Source of the DNA: Paracoccaceae bacterium
GTDB taxonomy: Bacteria > Pseudomonadota > Alphaproteobacteria > Rhodobacterales > Rhodobacteraceae
Length of the DNA stretch: 64,000 nucleotides
Direction of reading: 5' to 3'
Assembly (NCBI GenBank): GCA_016124615.1
Contig: WGNF01000011.1
Location: 1 to 64,000 of the forward strand
Shown here: one piece after another, positions 49,166 to 56,897 of the stretch
How the letters are laid out: each line of letters opens with the position of its first letter
How positions within the stretch are numbered: the stretch's first letter is position 1
Made by a program: the position numbers and the translations under genes
Notes under the pieces: model-generated
What the model saw: only the letters and a program-made list of their open reading frames with translations
Told to the model about the DNA's origin: nothing
Database searches by the model: none

Positions 49166-49811
49166 TCTTGATCGTGTGAAGGAGTGCTACCGGAAAAGGC
49201 TTGTCGATCTTCGCGCGGAGCCGGCTGATATGGGTCTCCACCACGCTGGTCTGCGGATCGAAATGGAAATCCCACACCCGCTCCAGAAGCATCGTGCGGG
49301 TCACCACGCGGCCAGCGTTCCGCATGAGCACCTCGAGCAAGGTGAACTCCTTCGGCAAGAGCTCGATCTGCTGGCCCCCACGCGTCGCCGCCCGGCGCAC
49401 AAGGTCGAGCTCCAGGTCGGCCACTTTCAGCACCGTCTGAACCTGTTGAACCGGCGGCCGGCGGCCGAGCGCATTCACCCGGGCGAGCAGTTCGGAGAAG
49501 GCGAAGGGCTTCACCAGGTAGTCATCGGCCCCCGCCTCGAGCCCCTCCACTCGGTCATCGACTCCGCCGACCGCCGTCAGGAAGATCACCGGCGTCCGGT
49601 TGCCGGCGGCCCGGATGGCCCGGATCATGGCGAGCCCGTCGAGCCCCGGCAGCATCCGGTCAGCAATGATCACGTCATAGTCCTCGCGCGTGGCGTGAAA
49701 GAGCCCGTCCTGCCCGTCGCCCAGCCGGTCGCAGACATTGCCCGCCTCGGTCAGGCCGCGGGCGACGAAATTTGCCGTGCTGTCGTCGTCCTCGACGAGG
49801 AGAATGCGCAT
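49134..49811 (-). CDS. OmpR-family response regulator of the envelope island
   Basis: The 225-residue regulator has acidic pocket EDD (7-9), phosphoacceptor D51 (IIADRMLPG), K near 102 (LVKPFAFSE), and a winged helix with the recognition region VVETHISRLRAKIDKP. This wing/recognition sequence matches CopR/CusR/IrlR/CzcR-type regulators, which bind short inverted repeats. I propose it binds the CTTACA-N4-TGTAAG boxes. A half-site CTTACA occurs 50 bases before its start, at 49861. The ATG at 49811 starts the receiver domain; a longer frame to 49847 is possible. Confidence 0.93.
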   Translation of the reverse strand: MRILLVEDDDSTANFVARGLTEAGNVCDRLGDGQDGLFHATREDYDVIIADRMLPGLDGLAMIRAIRAAGNRTPVIFLTAVGGVDDRVEGLEAGADDYLVKPFAFSELLARVNALGRRPPVQQVQTVLKVADLELDLVRRAATRGGQQIELLPKEFTLLEVLMRNAGRVVTRTMLLERVWDFHFDPQTSVVETHISRLRAKIDKPFPVALLHTIKNAGYSLRAPR

Positions 49812-49902
49812 CGTTCCGTCCTCATGCAGGGCGCTGCCCAACTGCATCGGCAGGGCAGCGCTTACAGTTCCAGATCGGGCCTGCGATGGAAACCCGTACC
49901 GA

Positions 49903-50694
49903 TCACTCCTCTACCAGAACATCTTTCTCATAGCCGTAGTGGCGTACCGTCATGTAGATTACGATCCCAGCAATGGCGGCGAGGAAGAGGAAGCTCGTGA
50001 CGACCGTGCCGAGACCAAGCCCCCCGTTCTCCGTCGGCTGCGCCAGCAGGTCGCCAAACGAGGCGCCGAGCGGCCGGGTCAGGATATAGGCCAGCCAGAA
50101 GGCAAGGATCCCATCCAGTTTCAGCACGAAGTGGCCGAAGGCGATGGCGGCGATGATCGCGGCGAACAGAACCCCGGTCTGCAGGTAGCCGAGCGCGAAG
50201 CTCTCGGCCACGAGGTCGCCCGCGGCGGTGCCGAGCGCAAAGGTAAAGAGGATCGCCAGCCAGTACCAGGCCTCACGCCGGGCGGTCATGATGGTGTGGA
50301 TCGAAAGGCTGCCTTCGGACCGATACCAGAGCCAGAAGGTGGCCCCGAGGGCGAGGCTGAAGCCAACGGTGCTGACGAGCAGCGGAACACCGATCCCGTC
50401 AGTCAGGTTGTCGGTGATCAGCGTTCCGACCACGCTGATCATCACCACCGCCGACCAGTAGATCGCCGGGACATAGCGCCGCTGCGCGAACTGCCCCCAC
50501 AGCATCACGCCAAAAAGCCCGCCGAACAGTAGCGAGGTCTGCGAGAGGCTGAGCTCGAGGCTGGTATTGAGAAGGTCGGCAAAGGTTTCGCCCACGGTGA
50601 CGGCCATCAGCTTGATCAGCCAGAAGTCCACCGTCACGGCCGGCACCCGGTTGTGCTGTTCGACCGGCGCCGCCGCGATTGCAATATCAGTCAT
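49903..50694 (-). CDS. COG4705-type multispanning membrane protein (copy 2)
   Basis: The 263-residue paralogue of the protein at 38058 has about eight helices and the duplicated motif KLMAVTVGETFADLL and ALGTAAGDLVAESFA, plus LSIHTIMTARREAWYW and LTRPLGASFGD. It is upstream of the regulator gene on the same strand, with a 91-base gap, so it may head the regulator-kinase operon. Its presence next to the sensor pair could mean it is part of the signal route or a target. Function is unknown. Confidence 0.82.
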   Translation of the reverse strand: MTDIAIAAAPVEQHNRVPAVTVDFWLIKLMAVTVGETFADLLNTSLELSLSQTSLLFGGLFGVMLWGQFAQRRYVPAIYWSAVVMISVVGTLITDNLTDGIGVPLLVSTVGFSLALGATFWLWYRSEGSLSIHTIMTARREAWYWLAILFTFALGTAAGDLVAESFALGYLQTGVLFAAIIAAIAFGHFVLKLDGILAFWLAYILTRPLGASFGDLLAQPTENGGLGLGTVVTSFLFLAAIAGIVIYMTVRHYGYEKDVLVEE

Positions 50695-50949
50695 GTTTCG
50701 TTTCCTTTTCGATTGGGATCACGTCCGGACGTGCGCGTCGGGGCCGCGGCAACGCCCCGGTTCGGCCCTGCCCCGGATTCGGGCATTTCGTACGGGGGCC
50801 CGCCCGCGGCCCCTCTACGGGCGGGAGCTCGGTTTTGCATCGGACGCGCTCCTGAAACGGCTGCCTCAGCCGGATTGATGCGCCGCGTAAGCTGTTCTCC
50901 GCGGCTGGCCTTCTCTCGCCGCGGCAGTTCACGCAGAGCTTTCGGCGGC

Positions 50950-50965
50950 CTTAAAGATTTGTAAT
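50950..50965. promoter_or_regulatory. CTTACA-N4-TGTAAG box 5 (diverged)
   Basis: CTTAAAGATTTGTAAT keeps the spacing with two changes from the consensus. It lies 53 bases before the PAP2 gene at 51019, in the 324-base divergent gap behind the COG4705 gene (start 50694). Nothing else was recognised in that gap. Confidence 0.5.
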
Positions 50966-51018
50966 CCGGCAGCGCTGGACGGAGACTCGCCGATTGCGTA
51001 TCGAGGCGGCAGTCGACG

Positions 51019-51786
51019 GTGGAGAATGCGGACACGAGGATGCCAACCCCGATCGGACTTCATCTTGCGCTCGTGCTCGCGATCGCCACCTTCGCGGTCG
51101 CCCCCCAAATCGACGCCGAGGTTTCGAACCAGTTCTACCACGCGCAAGGCGGCTTCTGGCTGGCGGCCCTTCCCGCGGCCAAGATCGTTCGCGAGCTGTT
51201 CCGGGCTTCCGGCAACCTGTTCGGCATGGCCGGCGGCCTTCTCTTTGCCCTGTCGCTGCTGATCGGACACGGGCGGAAGGTTCCGACCCGGATCTGGGGC
51301 TTCTGGTTCGGCACTATGGCCCTCGGGCCCGGCATCGCCGTGAACCTGCTGCTGAAGCCGCTCTGGGGCCGCGCCCGCCCAGCCGACACGACCATCTTCG
51401 GCGGTACGAATGCCTTCACGCCCGCACTGCTGCCTACCGACCAGTGCCACTGGGGCTGCTCCTTCGTCTCGGGGGAAGCTGCCGCGGCGGTCGGCGTCGC
51501 TATCGTGCTCGGCGTGCTGCTCTATCCACGGCTTGCGAAGCGCGGCCGGATCGCGCTCGGCTCGGGACTTTGCGTGTACACTATCGCCGTGTCTGGCCTC
51601 CGCATCGCGATGGGTCGCCACTTTCTCTCCGATGTCATCTTCGGCTGGCTCGTAGCCGCCTACACCGGCTGGGCCCTATATCGCGCGCTCGGCATCCGCG
51701 TTGCGCGAGAGGAACTGACATGCGCGGGAGCCATCTCGGATGCGCGCAGCCTGGCCGGTCGGCTGTCATGGCGCAGGCAGCAATAG
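51019..51786 (+). CDS. PAP2-type membrane phosphatase
   Basis: The 255-residue protein has five or six helices and PAP2 motifs: KPLWGRARP (motif 1, K-x6-RP), SFVSGE at the place of PSGH (motif 2), and GLRIAMGRHFLSD (motif 3, R-x5-H-x3-D). The motif 2 His is replaced by Glu. PAP2 members dephosphorylate lipid A, undecaprenyl diphosphate or phosphatidyl-glycerol phosphate in the membrane. It is followed by uppP and dedA genes, and carries a CTTACA box upstream. The GTG at 51019 is used; an ATG at 51040 is possible. Confidence 0.85.
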   Translation: MENADTRMPTPIGLHLALVLAIATFAVAPQIDAEVSNQFYHAQGGFWLAALPAAKIVRELFRASGNLFGMAGGLLFALSLLIGHGRKVPTRIWGFWFGTMALGPGIAVNLLLKPLWGRARPADTTIFGGTNAFTPALLPTDQCHWGCSFVSGEAAAAVGVAIVLGVLLYPRLAKRGRIALGSGLCVYTIAVSGLRIAMGRHFLSDVIFGWLVAAYTGWALYRALGIRVAREELTCAGAISDARSLAGRLSWRRQQ

Positions 51787-51808
51787 GCCGGTCAAAGGAG
51801 AGAATGAC

Positions 51809-52603
51809 TTGGATTACCTGAACATCATCCTGCTCGGCGTGATCGAGGGGATCACCGAGTTCCTGCCGGTGTCGTCGACCGGCCACCTGATCATCGCCGA
51901 GCACTGGCTGGGTGCGCGGTCGGAGACCTTCAATGTGGTGATCCAGGCCGGCGCGATCCTCGCCGTGGTGCTGATCTACTGGCGCGACATCCGGGCCTTG
52001 CTGACCGGCTGGCGCGATCCGGCGGAGCGGAGCTATCTGCTGAAGCTGATCGCAGCTTTCGCCATCACCGGCGCGCTCGGCCTTCTCGCCAAAAAGATGG
52101 GCTTCGTGCTGCCCACGACGATCAACCCGGTGGCCTCGGCGCTGATCATCGGCGGCTTCTGGATGATCGGGGCCGAGGCGGTGGCTGCCCGCCTGCCTGA
52201 CCGCACCGAGATCACCTGGCGGGTGGCGATCCTCGTCGGGCTGGCGCAGATCGTCGCCGGCATCTTCCCCGGCACCTCGCGCTCAGCCACGACAATCTTC
52301 GTGGCCATGGTCGCCGGCACCTCGAACCGGCCGGCGGCGACCGAATTCGCCTTCCTGCTTGCGATCCCCACGATGTTCGCCGCCTCCGGCTACGAGCTCT
52401 ACAGCCAGGTGAAGCACGGCACCGCTGAGTTCGCCTGGGGCGAGCTCGCGCTTGGTTTCGCGGTCTCGACCATCGTCGCCTTCATCGCGGTGAAATGGCT
52501 GCTCGGCTACATCCGTTCACACCGGTTCACCGCCTTCGCGATCTACCGTATCCTGTTCGGGGCCGCGCTGCTCGTCTTCGTGGCCTCGGGCGTGCTGGCG
52601 TGA
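51809..52603 (+). CDS. uppP: Undecaprenyl-diphosphate phosphatase (BacA/UppP)
   Basis: The 264-residue integral membrane protein has the BacA signatures GVIEGITEFLPVSSTGHLII (about 8-27) and PGTSRSATTI (about 153-162), both needed for pyrophosphatase activity. UppP recycles the lipid carrier for peptidoglycan and O-antigen synthesis and gives bacitracin resistance. A TTG start at 51809, 9 bases after AAAGGAG, gives the correct family N-terminus; the longer frame from 51740 would overlap the PAP2 gene. It is the second gene of a PAP2-uppP-dedA operon. Confidence 0.93.
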   Translation: MDYLNIILLGVIEGITEFLPVSSTGHLIIAEHWLGARSETFNVVIQAGAILAVVLIYWRDIRALLTGWRDPAERSYLLKLIAAFAITGALGLLAKKMGFVLPTTINPVASALIIGGFWMIGAEAVAARLPDRTEITWRVAILVGLAQIVAGIFPGTSRSATTIFVAMVAGTSNRPAATEFAFLLAIPTMFAASGYELYSQVKHGTAEFAWGELALGFAVSTIVAFIAVKWLLGYIRSHRFTAFAIYRILFGAALLVFVASGVLA

Positions 52604-52640
52604 CCGCGGTGCAACCGGATCGACCAAGGAAGGACACTTG

Positions 52641-53270
52641 ATGGCAGGTTCCATCATGGCGGCCCTCGCGGGCTTCATCACGAGCGCCATCAGTGCTCTC
52701 GGCTATCCGGGCATCGCGCTGCTGATGGCGCTCGAGTCCGCCTGCATCCCACTGCCCTCGGAGGTCATCATGCCCTTCGCGGGCTATCTCGCCTCGAGCG
52801 GCACCTTCACGCTGTTCTGGGCTGCCACCGCAGGTGCGCTCGGCTGCAACATCGGATCCTCGCTCGCCTATTGGGCCGGTGCCTTTGGCGGGCGACCGCT
52901 GGTGGAGCGCTGGGGCCGCTACATCCTCTTGAGCCATGCCGAGCTCGACCGGGCCGACCGCTACTTCGCCCGCTGGGGCTCGGCCACCGTGTTCATCGGC
53001 CGCCTCCTGCCGGTCGTGCGCACCTTCATCTCGCTGCCCGCCGGGATTGCGCGAATGCCCTTTCTGCGCTTCCAACTCTACACCTTCCTCGGCTCATGGC
53101 CGTGGTGCTTTGCCTTGGCCTACATCGGCATGAAGCTTGGCGCGGCGTGGGACAAAAGCCCGGCCCTGAAGCAGGCCATGCATGCATTCGATGGCGTGGT
53201 CCTGGTTGCGCTTCTGATCGGTGTCGTCTGGTACGGGCGCCACCTCTGGATGAGCAGAGGCAACCGATAA
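52641..53270 (+). CDS. DedA-family membrane protein
   Basis: The 209-residue protein has the DedA (SNARE-associated) architecture: reentrant ESACIPLPSEVIMPFAGYLA near residue 33, GRLLPVVRTFISLPAGIARM (about 122-141), and a Trp-rich C-terminal helix pair. DedA proteins flip polyprenyl phosphate or phospholipids and affect resistance to cationic antibiotics. AAGGAAGG precedes the ATG. Co-transcription with PAP2 and UppP points to lipid-carrier recycling or lipid A homeostasis. Confidence 0.92.
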   Translation: MAGSIMAALAGFITSAISALGYPGIALLMALESACIPLPSEVIMPFAGYLASSGTFTLFWAATAGALGCNIGSSLAYWAGAFGGRPLVERWGRYILLSHAELDRADRYFARWGSATVFIGRLLPVVRTFISLPAGIARMPFLRFQLYTFLGSWPWCFALAYIGMKLGAAWDKSPALKQAMHAFDGVVLVALLIGVVWYGRHLWMSRGNR

Positions 53271-53449
53271 TCTGAACCGCGAGCTCGTTCCGCGGTGCGC
53301 TCATCCTCTCACAATCAACGGAACCGACGTTCGTTCTCGGCAGCGGCCCGTGGCAATCGTAGCTCTTGCGGTCAATCCCCGAAAGGGCCTCCGCGCGGGT
53401 CAAGTTCGCTTCGACAGGCAGGTGTATTCGGCGCCGATTGCGCCCAAAG

Positions 53450-53668
53450 CAAGTGGGCCTCCTTCGATGTGGAATCGACGATCGTCACTGCGATCCGCTG
53501 GCTGTCTCCGCCCTCGAAAGGCAGCGACACGGTGCTGCGGAACTCCTCCAGTAGGTGCTCGTCCAGTTTCGAGCGGATCGTCACCTTCGGCCTGTTCCGG
53601 TCGCCGGTGGCGTCGGTTATCGTGAAGAATGCCGCACCCTGACAGTTGTGCCTCTCGACGTAATGGAG
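53450..53668 (-). pseudogene. Protein fragment, possibly from a DNA methyltransferase
   Basis: The minus strand has an open run (about 53668 to 53450) reading HYVERHNCQGAAFFTITDAT, then RPKVTIRSKLDEHLLEEFRS and TVSLPFEGGDSQRIAVTIVD. It has no start codon and no intact C-terminus. The pattern resembles C-terminal parts of type III or SNF-linked adenine methyltransferases as I recall them, but this is low confidence. The rest of the 400-base stretch from 53271 shows nothing. Confidence 0.3.
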
Positions 53669-53670
53669 CT

Positions 53671-54204
53671 TTACGCCACGGACTGACGGTTCGGCCTGAG
53701 TTCCGTCACGTCCGGCGCCGTGCGGTCGCCCGCCATCAAGTCTTCGATGAACAAACTCAGTAGCTGCGGCCGCCCGCTGACCGCGGCCTTGCGGTAGATC
53801 GCGGCCGTCTGCGCCTTCACGGTGCCTTCGCTGGTGCCGCGCAGCCCGGCGATCTCGGCGGTTGCCAGTCCCTTGATGGCGAACATCGCCACGTCCCGCT
53901 CGGCCGGTGTCAGGCCCCAGTCGGCGAACCGTTCCTGCAATAGGTCATGAAAGCCGATCGAGACGGCGCGAAGTTGCCGCTCGGCCCGGTTCGACCGCCG
54001 GAACGTGCGATAGAGCGCAATTGCGCCCAGAATGAAGCCCAGCACGAGGCCGATAGCCGCGCCGATTTCCAGCAGCTCCTTGGTCTCCCATAGGATCGGC
54101 GTCGCGTTGAGACCAAGCACGCTGATCACGATGTCGGAGACGAAGAAGAGCGCACAGATCGCCTGCACGCCAAGGATCAGAGCGACGAAGATGGTATTCT
54201 TCAT
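53671..54204 (-). CDS. Membrane-tethered LuxR-type regulator
   Basis: The 177-residue protein has two N-terminal membrane helices (about 4-24 and 41-62). A cytoplasmic linker follows, then a LuxR-type helix-turn-helix (LTPAERDVAMFAIKGLATAE and IAGLRGTSEGTVKAQTAAIY, about 104-145). Tethered HTH regulators often need proteolysis or signal coupling at the membrane. No sensor domain is visible in the short periplasmic loop. The Ser/Gly-rich exported genes upstream on the same strand are possible targets. The ATG at 54204 fits the first helix. Confidence 0.82.
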   Translation of the reverse strand: MKNTIFVALILGVQAICALFFVSDIVISVLGLNATPILWETKELLEIGAAIGLVLGFILGAIALYRTFRRSNRAERQLRAVSIGFHDLLQERFADWGLTPAERDVAMFAIKGLATAEIAGLRGTSEGTVKAQTAAIYRKAAVSGRPQLLSLFIEDLMAGDRTAPDVTELRPNRQSVA

Positions 54205-54290
54205 GTCCGGGCGTTCCCTTCGGCGGCAATCGTGCGGTGGGGTCATGTGGTCTGGCGCACTATGTGGTTACGCCAGCTTGCAGCAAGCTG

Positions 54291-54743
54291 TCAGTCGTTG
54301 CCGCTCCCGCTGTCCGACCCTGAACCGGAACCCGAGTTGCCACTGTCGGACCCGCCGGATTCTGATCCGCCGTCCGATCCGCCCGCAGAAGTACCCGACG
54401 CACTGTCGCCTCCGCTTGCCCCGGTCTCTGAAGTCGTGGAGCCTGAACCACTCTCGGGGGCCAGAATATCCTCCCGGCCGCCGTTGGTGCCGAGCATATC
54501 CGTCGTGTAGTCCCGCAGGATTTCGCCGGTGTGGGGATTGACGACAATCTCGCGCTTCTGCGTCGGGCTGAGGGCGATGATGCGCGTCCGGCCAAGCAGC
54601 GTCGTCGTCACGCTCAGTTGCGCGAACCCCTGTTGCCGAAGTTCAGCCTCGACCTTGTCGGCGAACGACCGGCCATCGGCCCGCGCGACCGTCCCGACAA
54701 GGCTCACGGCCAGAGCAAATACTAATACCGAGCTTCTTTGCAT
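54291..54743 (-). CDS. Exported PepSY-like protein with Ser/Gly/Asp repeat tail
   Basis: The 150-residue protein has a signal peptide (cleavage near ARA-DG) and a small domain (about 25-85) with ADKVEAELRQQGFAQL, LLGRTRIIALS and NPHTGEILRDY, a PepSY-like layout. The C-terminal 65 residues are almost only Ser, Gly, Asp, Glu and Asn. The domain is similar in style to those at 30585 and 17309. It is followed by the membrane-tethered regulator and preceded by a second Ser/Gly-rich protein. Function is unknown; calcium or metal binding by the acidic tail is possible. Confidence 0.72.
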   Translation of the reverse strand: MQRSSVLVFALAVSLVGTVARADGRSFADKVEAELRQQGFAQLSVTTTLLGRTRIIALSPTQKREIVVNPHTGEILRDYTTDMLGTNGGREDILAPESGSGSTTSETGASGGDSASGTSAGGSDGGSESGGSDSGNSGSGSGSDSGSGND

Positions 54744-54819
54744 CTCCGATCCTCCCGAGAGTTTGCCGGGCCGCCCGCCGTTGGGGCGGCCCGTCTTCAG
54801 ATTTCGCTTCGGGCGAGCC

Positions 54820-55134
54820 TTACTCGCCAGACTCGCCGCTGCCGGACCGCTCGCCACCCGACCTGCCCGAGCCAGAGCCCTCGTTGCCCGAAGTCCCGGC
54901 CTCGGATTCTTTCTCACCCGCCGACGACACCGCGCCACTGCCCGATTTCCCGACGCTGTCATCGCCTGCCGACGACTCCTTTCCCGCGGCGTCATCGTTG
55001 CCAGTGGGAAGCATAACAGGCGTCGCGCTGCCGCCGCTGATGGTTCCGGTCGTCTGAGCCATTGCGCTCTGAGCGACGCCAACCGCCCCGAGCAGAGCAA
55101 ACACAAGGGCGACGTTGATGGTCGAGATTTTCAT
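54820..55134 (-). CDS. Exported Ser/Gly/Glu-rich low-complexity protein
   Basis: The 104-residue protein has a signal peptide (MKISTINVALVFALLGAVGV, cleavage near AMA-QT) and a mature region of low complexity (GGSATPVMLPTGNDDAAGKE, then Ser/Gly/Glu/Lys-rich to the end). No domain is recognisable. The tail composition matches the neighbour at 54291, suggesting duplication or a shared role in a periplasmic or surface matrix. Confidence 0.65.
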   Translation of the reverse strand: MKISTINVALVFALLGAVGVAQSAMAQTTGTISGGSATPVMLPTGNDDAAGKESSAGDDSVGKSGSGAVSSAGEKESEAGTSGNEGSGSGRSGGERSGSGESGE

Positions 55135-55679
55135 GGGGTCAGGTCCTTTCCGCATCGACGCCCGATCGGCGCCACGGAGACTGGCATGACGCGGCCAACC
55201 CAAAGGCTCTATTGAGCGGAAGGCATATTCTCGTCGCATACTCCCTGGGGCAGAGCGGCATAAGCTGGAGTTTATGCGCGCGCCGCGTCAGGCGTTCAGC
55301 ATTATGGGCTCTGCCAATGGGGTGTTGGCGTCGACCAGTTTTCGGGAACGATGGCGGCCTTGTAAACGCGGCCGATGACGTCGGCCAAGACGTCCATAAG
55401 ACGCTTGAAACGTCGCTCTGCGAAAGCCGAGCAACCCGCCTTCGGGGCGGCAAGCACGCAGGCGATCCGGAGCGCCGAGAAATGAATTGAGCCTTTCCAG
55501 GTGCTTGCAAGATGGTTCCACCTTCTCGCTCGCATCCCCCGGCGACGGTGCCCATCTAACTCGCGCGGCACGGGGAAAAGTCCGTGCGTCAGGGTCGCGC
55601 GCAGCTTAAAGGGGATGCGCTGACCGGGCCGACGCCGCCGGGCGCGTGGTGCCAGACCAGATCGGGAGGAGCAATCGGA
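55135..55679. other. Gene-poor stretch before the moc-like locus
   Basis: The minus strand has several overlapping open frames with mutual frame changes (around 55300-55500), none with a family I can name. They may be remnants of a decayed gene. The stretch ends at the ribosome site of the desaturase-like gene. No clear promoter or operator was recognised. Confidence 0.4.
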
Positions 55680-56705
55680 ATGACCAGGCAGGATCAGGTG
55701 CCCGCCGAGACCGACACCCAGAACGGGCGGGACTGGGTTCGTATTCTGGCGCGCTACCGCGAGCCGTCGCAGCCGCGCAGCATCCTTGAACTGGTGATTA
55801 CGCTGGGGCCGTTTGTCATCCTCATGGCGCTGGCCTGGTGGGCGCTGTCGGTCAGCTATGTGCTCGCCGCCGCCATTTCGGCGCTGAACGGCGCCTTTCT
55901 GATCCGGGTCTTCATGATCCAGCATGACTGCGGCCACAGCGCCTTTTTCCGCAACCGGCAGGTCAACGACTGGCTGGGGCGGGTTCTGGGGGTTCTGACG
56001 CTGACGCCCTACGATGTCTGGCGGCGGACCCATTCGATCCACCACTCCTCGGCCGGCAACCTCGACCGGCGCGGCATCGGCGACATGCCGACGCTGACGG
56101 TGGCAGAGTACCGCAGCCGGTCGTGGTTCGGGCGGTTGCTTTACCGGGTCTATCGTCACCCGGTCTTTCTGTTCGGGGTGGCGCCGGCCTATCTGTTCTT
56201 TCTGCAGAACCGGATTCCGGTTGGGCTGATGCATTCGGGCAAGTCCTGGCTTAGCGCGATGGCGACCAACGCGGCGCTGGCAGCCCTGCTCGGCGTCGGG
56301 GTCTGGGCAGCCGGGGTGGTTCCCGTGCTGTTGACCGTGCTGCCGACGACACTGGTCGCGGCCTCGATCGGCGTGTGGCTGTTCTACGTTCAGCACCAGT
56401 TCGAAGATACCCGCTGGGACTGGTCGCCGGAGTGGGAGATGCACGACGCGGCCCTGCACGGCTCCTCCTACTACGTCCTGCCCCCGGTGCTGCGCTGGTT
56501 CACCGCCAATATCGGCATGCACCACGTCCACCACCTTTACAGCCGGATTCCGTACTACCGCCTGTCGGAAGTGCTGCGCGATCATCCGGCGCTGGCCCGC
56601 GCGCAACGTCTGACCCTGCGCCAAAGCCTTGACTGCGCGCGGCGCCACCTTTGGGATGAAAAGCGCCGCAAGCTTCTGTCTTTCGCCGAGGCGCGGGCGG
56701 CCTGA
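55680..56705 (+). CDS. MocD-like diiron desaturase/hydroxylase-fold enzyme
   Basis: The 341-residue membrane protein of the fatty-acid desaturase superfamily has the three His boxes HDCGH (82-86), HSIHH (118-122) and HHVHH (281-285), and four helices. These eight His ligands hold a non-haem diiron site used for O2-dependent desaturation or hydroxylation. In rhizopine (moc) loci, MocD is a desaturase-like oxygenase acting in removal of the O-methyl group; the co-location here with MocA/MocC-like genes suggests a similar task. A lipid desaturase is the alternative. GGGAGGAG precedes the ATG at 55680. Confidence 0.85.
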   Translation: MTRQDQVPAETDTQNGRDWVRILARYREPSQPRSILELVITLGPFVILMALAWWALSVSYVLAAAISALNGAFLIRVFMIQHDCGHSAFFRNRQVNDWLGRVLGVLTLTPYDVWRRTHSIHHSSAGNLDRRGIGDMPTLTVAEYRSRSWFGRLLYRVYRHPVFLFGVAPAYLFFLQNRIPVGLMHSGKSWLSAMATNAALAALLGVGVWAAGVVPVLLTVLPTTLVAASIGVWLFYVQHQFEDTRWDWSPEWEMHDAALHGSSYYVLPPVLRWFTANIGMHHVHHLYSRIPYYRLSEVLRDHPALARAQRLTLRQSLDCARRHLWDEKRRKLLSFAEARAA

Positions 56706-56718
56706 TCCGGGCGCAATC

Positions 56719-56734
56719 TGGAATTTACGTTCCA
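56719..56734. promoter_or_regulatory. GGAA-N6-TTCC box A
   Basis: TGGAATTTACGTTCCA, a perfect 5-6-5 palindrome, lies 14 bases after the desaturase-like gene and 164 bases before the MocA-like gene. The same motif recurs at 56858 and, slightly degenerate, at 61846. Confidence 0.6.
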
Positions 56735-56824
56735 TGATTGTCGGCAGGCAGAGGCCTGGCTTTCCGAAGTCATACCCGGAAACGCGGCAGATGGTGCCGC
56801 GTGGCCTGTCCCAACCGATTCCCC

Positions 56825-56853
56825 TTGACCGTCGCGCGTTCTGCCCGATAACG
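56825..56853 (+). promoter_or_regulatory. Sigma70-type promoter of the MocA-like gene
   Basis: TTGACC (56825-56830) and ATAACG (56848-56853) are separated by 17 bases. The GGAA-N6-TTCC box starts 4 bases after the -10, covering the expected start site, a layout for repression. Confidence 0.55.
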
Positions 56854-56857
56854 TAAA

Positions 56858-56873
56858 TGGAACAAATATTCCA
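56858..56873. promoter_or_regulatory. GGAA-N6-TTCC box B (repressor site)
   Basis: TGGAACAAATATTCCA, a perfect 5-6-5 palindrome, lies 4 bases after the -10 element and 24 bases before the MocA-like start. GGAA-N6-TTCC is the reported recognition pattern of IolR, an RpiR-type repressor of inositol catabolism in rhizobia. No RpiR gene is in the window. Confidence 0.65.
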
Positions 56874-56897
56874 ACCGCATCGCGAAAGAGGCCGGGC

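Noticed and set aside
37812-50965. CTTACA-N4-TGTAAG palindromes as transcription terminators
   Set aside because: Stems are only 6 bp and AT-rich with a 4-base loop and no T-tract, and they lie ahead of gene starts, so an operator role fits better.
54300-54480. Short repeated Ser/Gly codons as a CRISPR or satellite
   Set aside because: They are irregular in period and in frame with an exported protein; no spacer structure.
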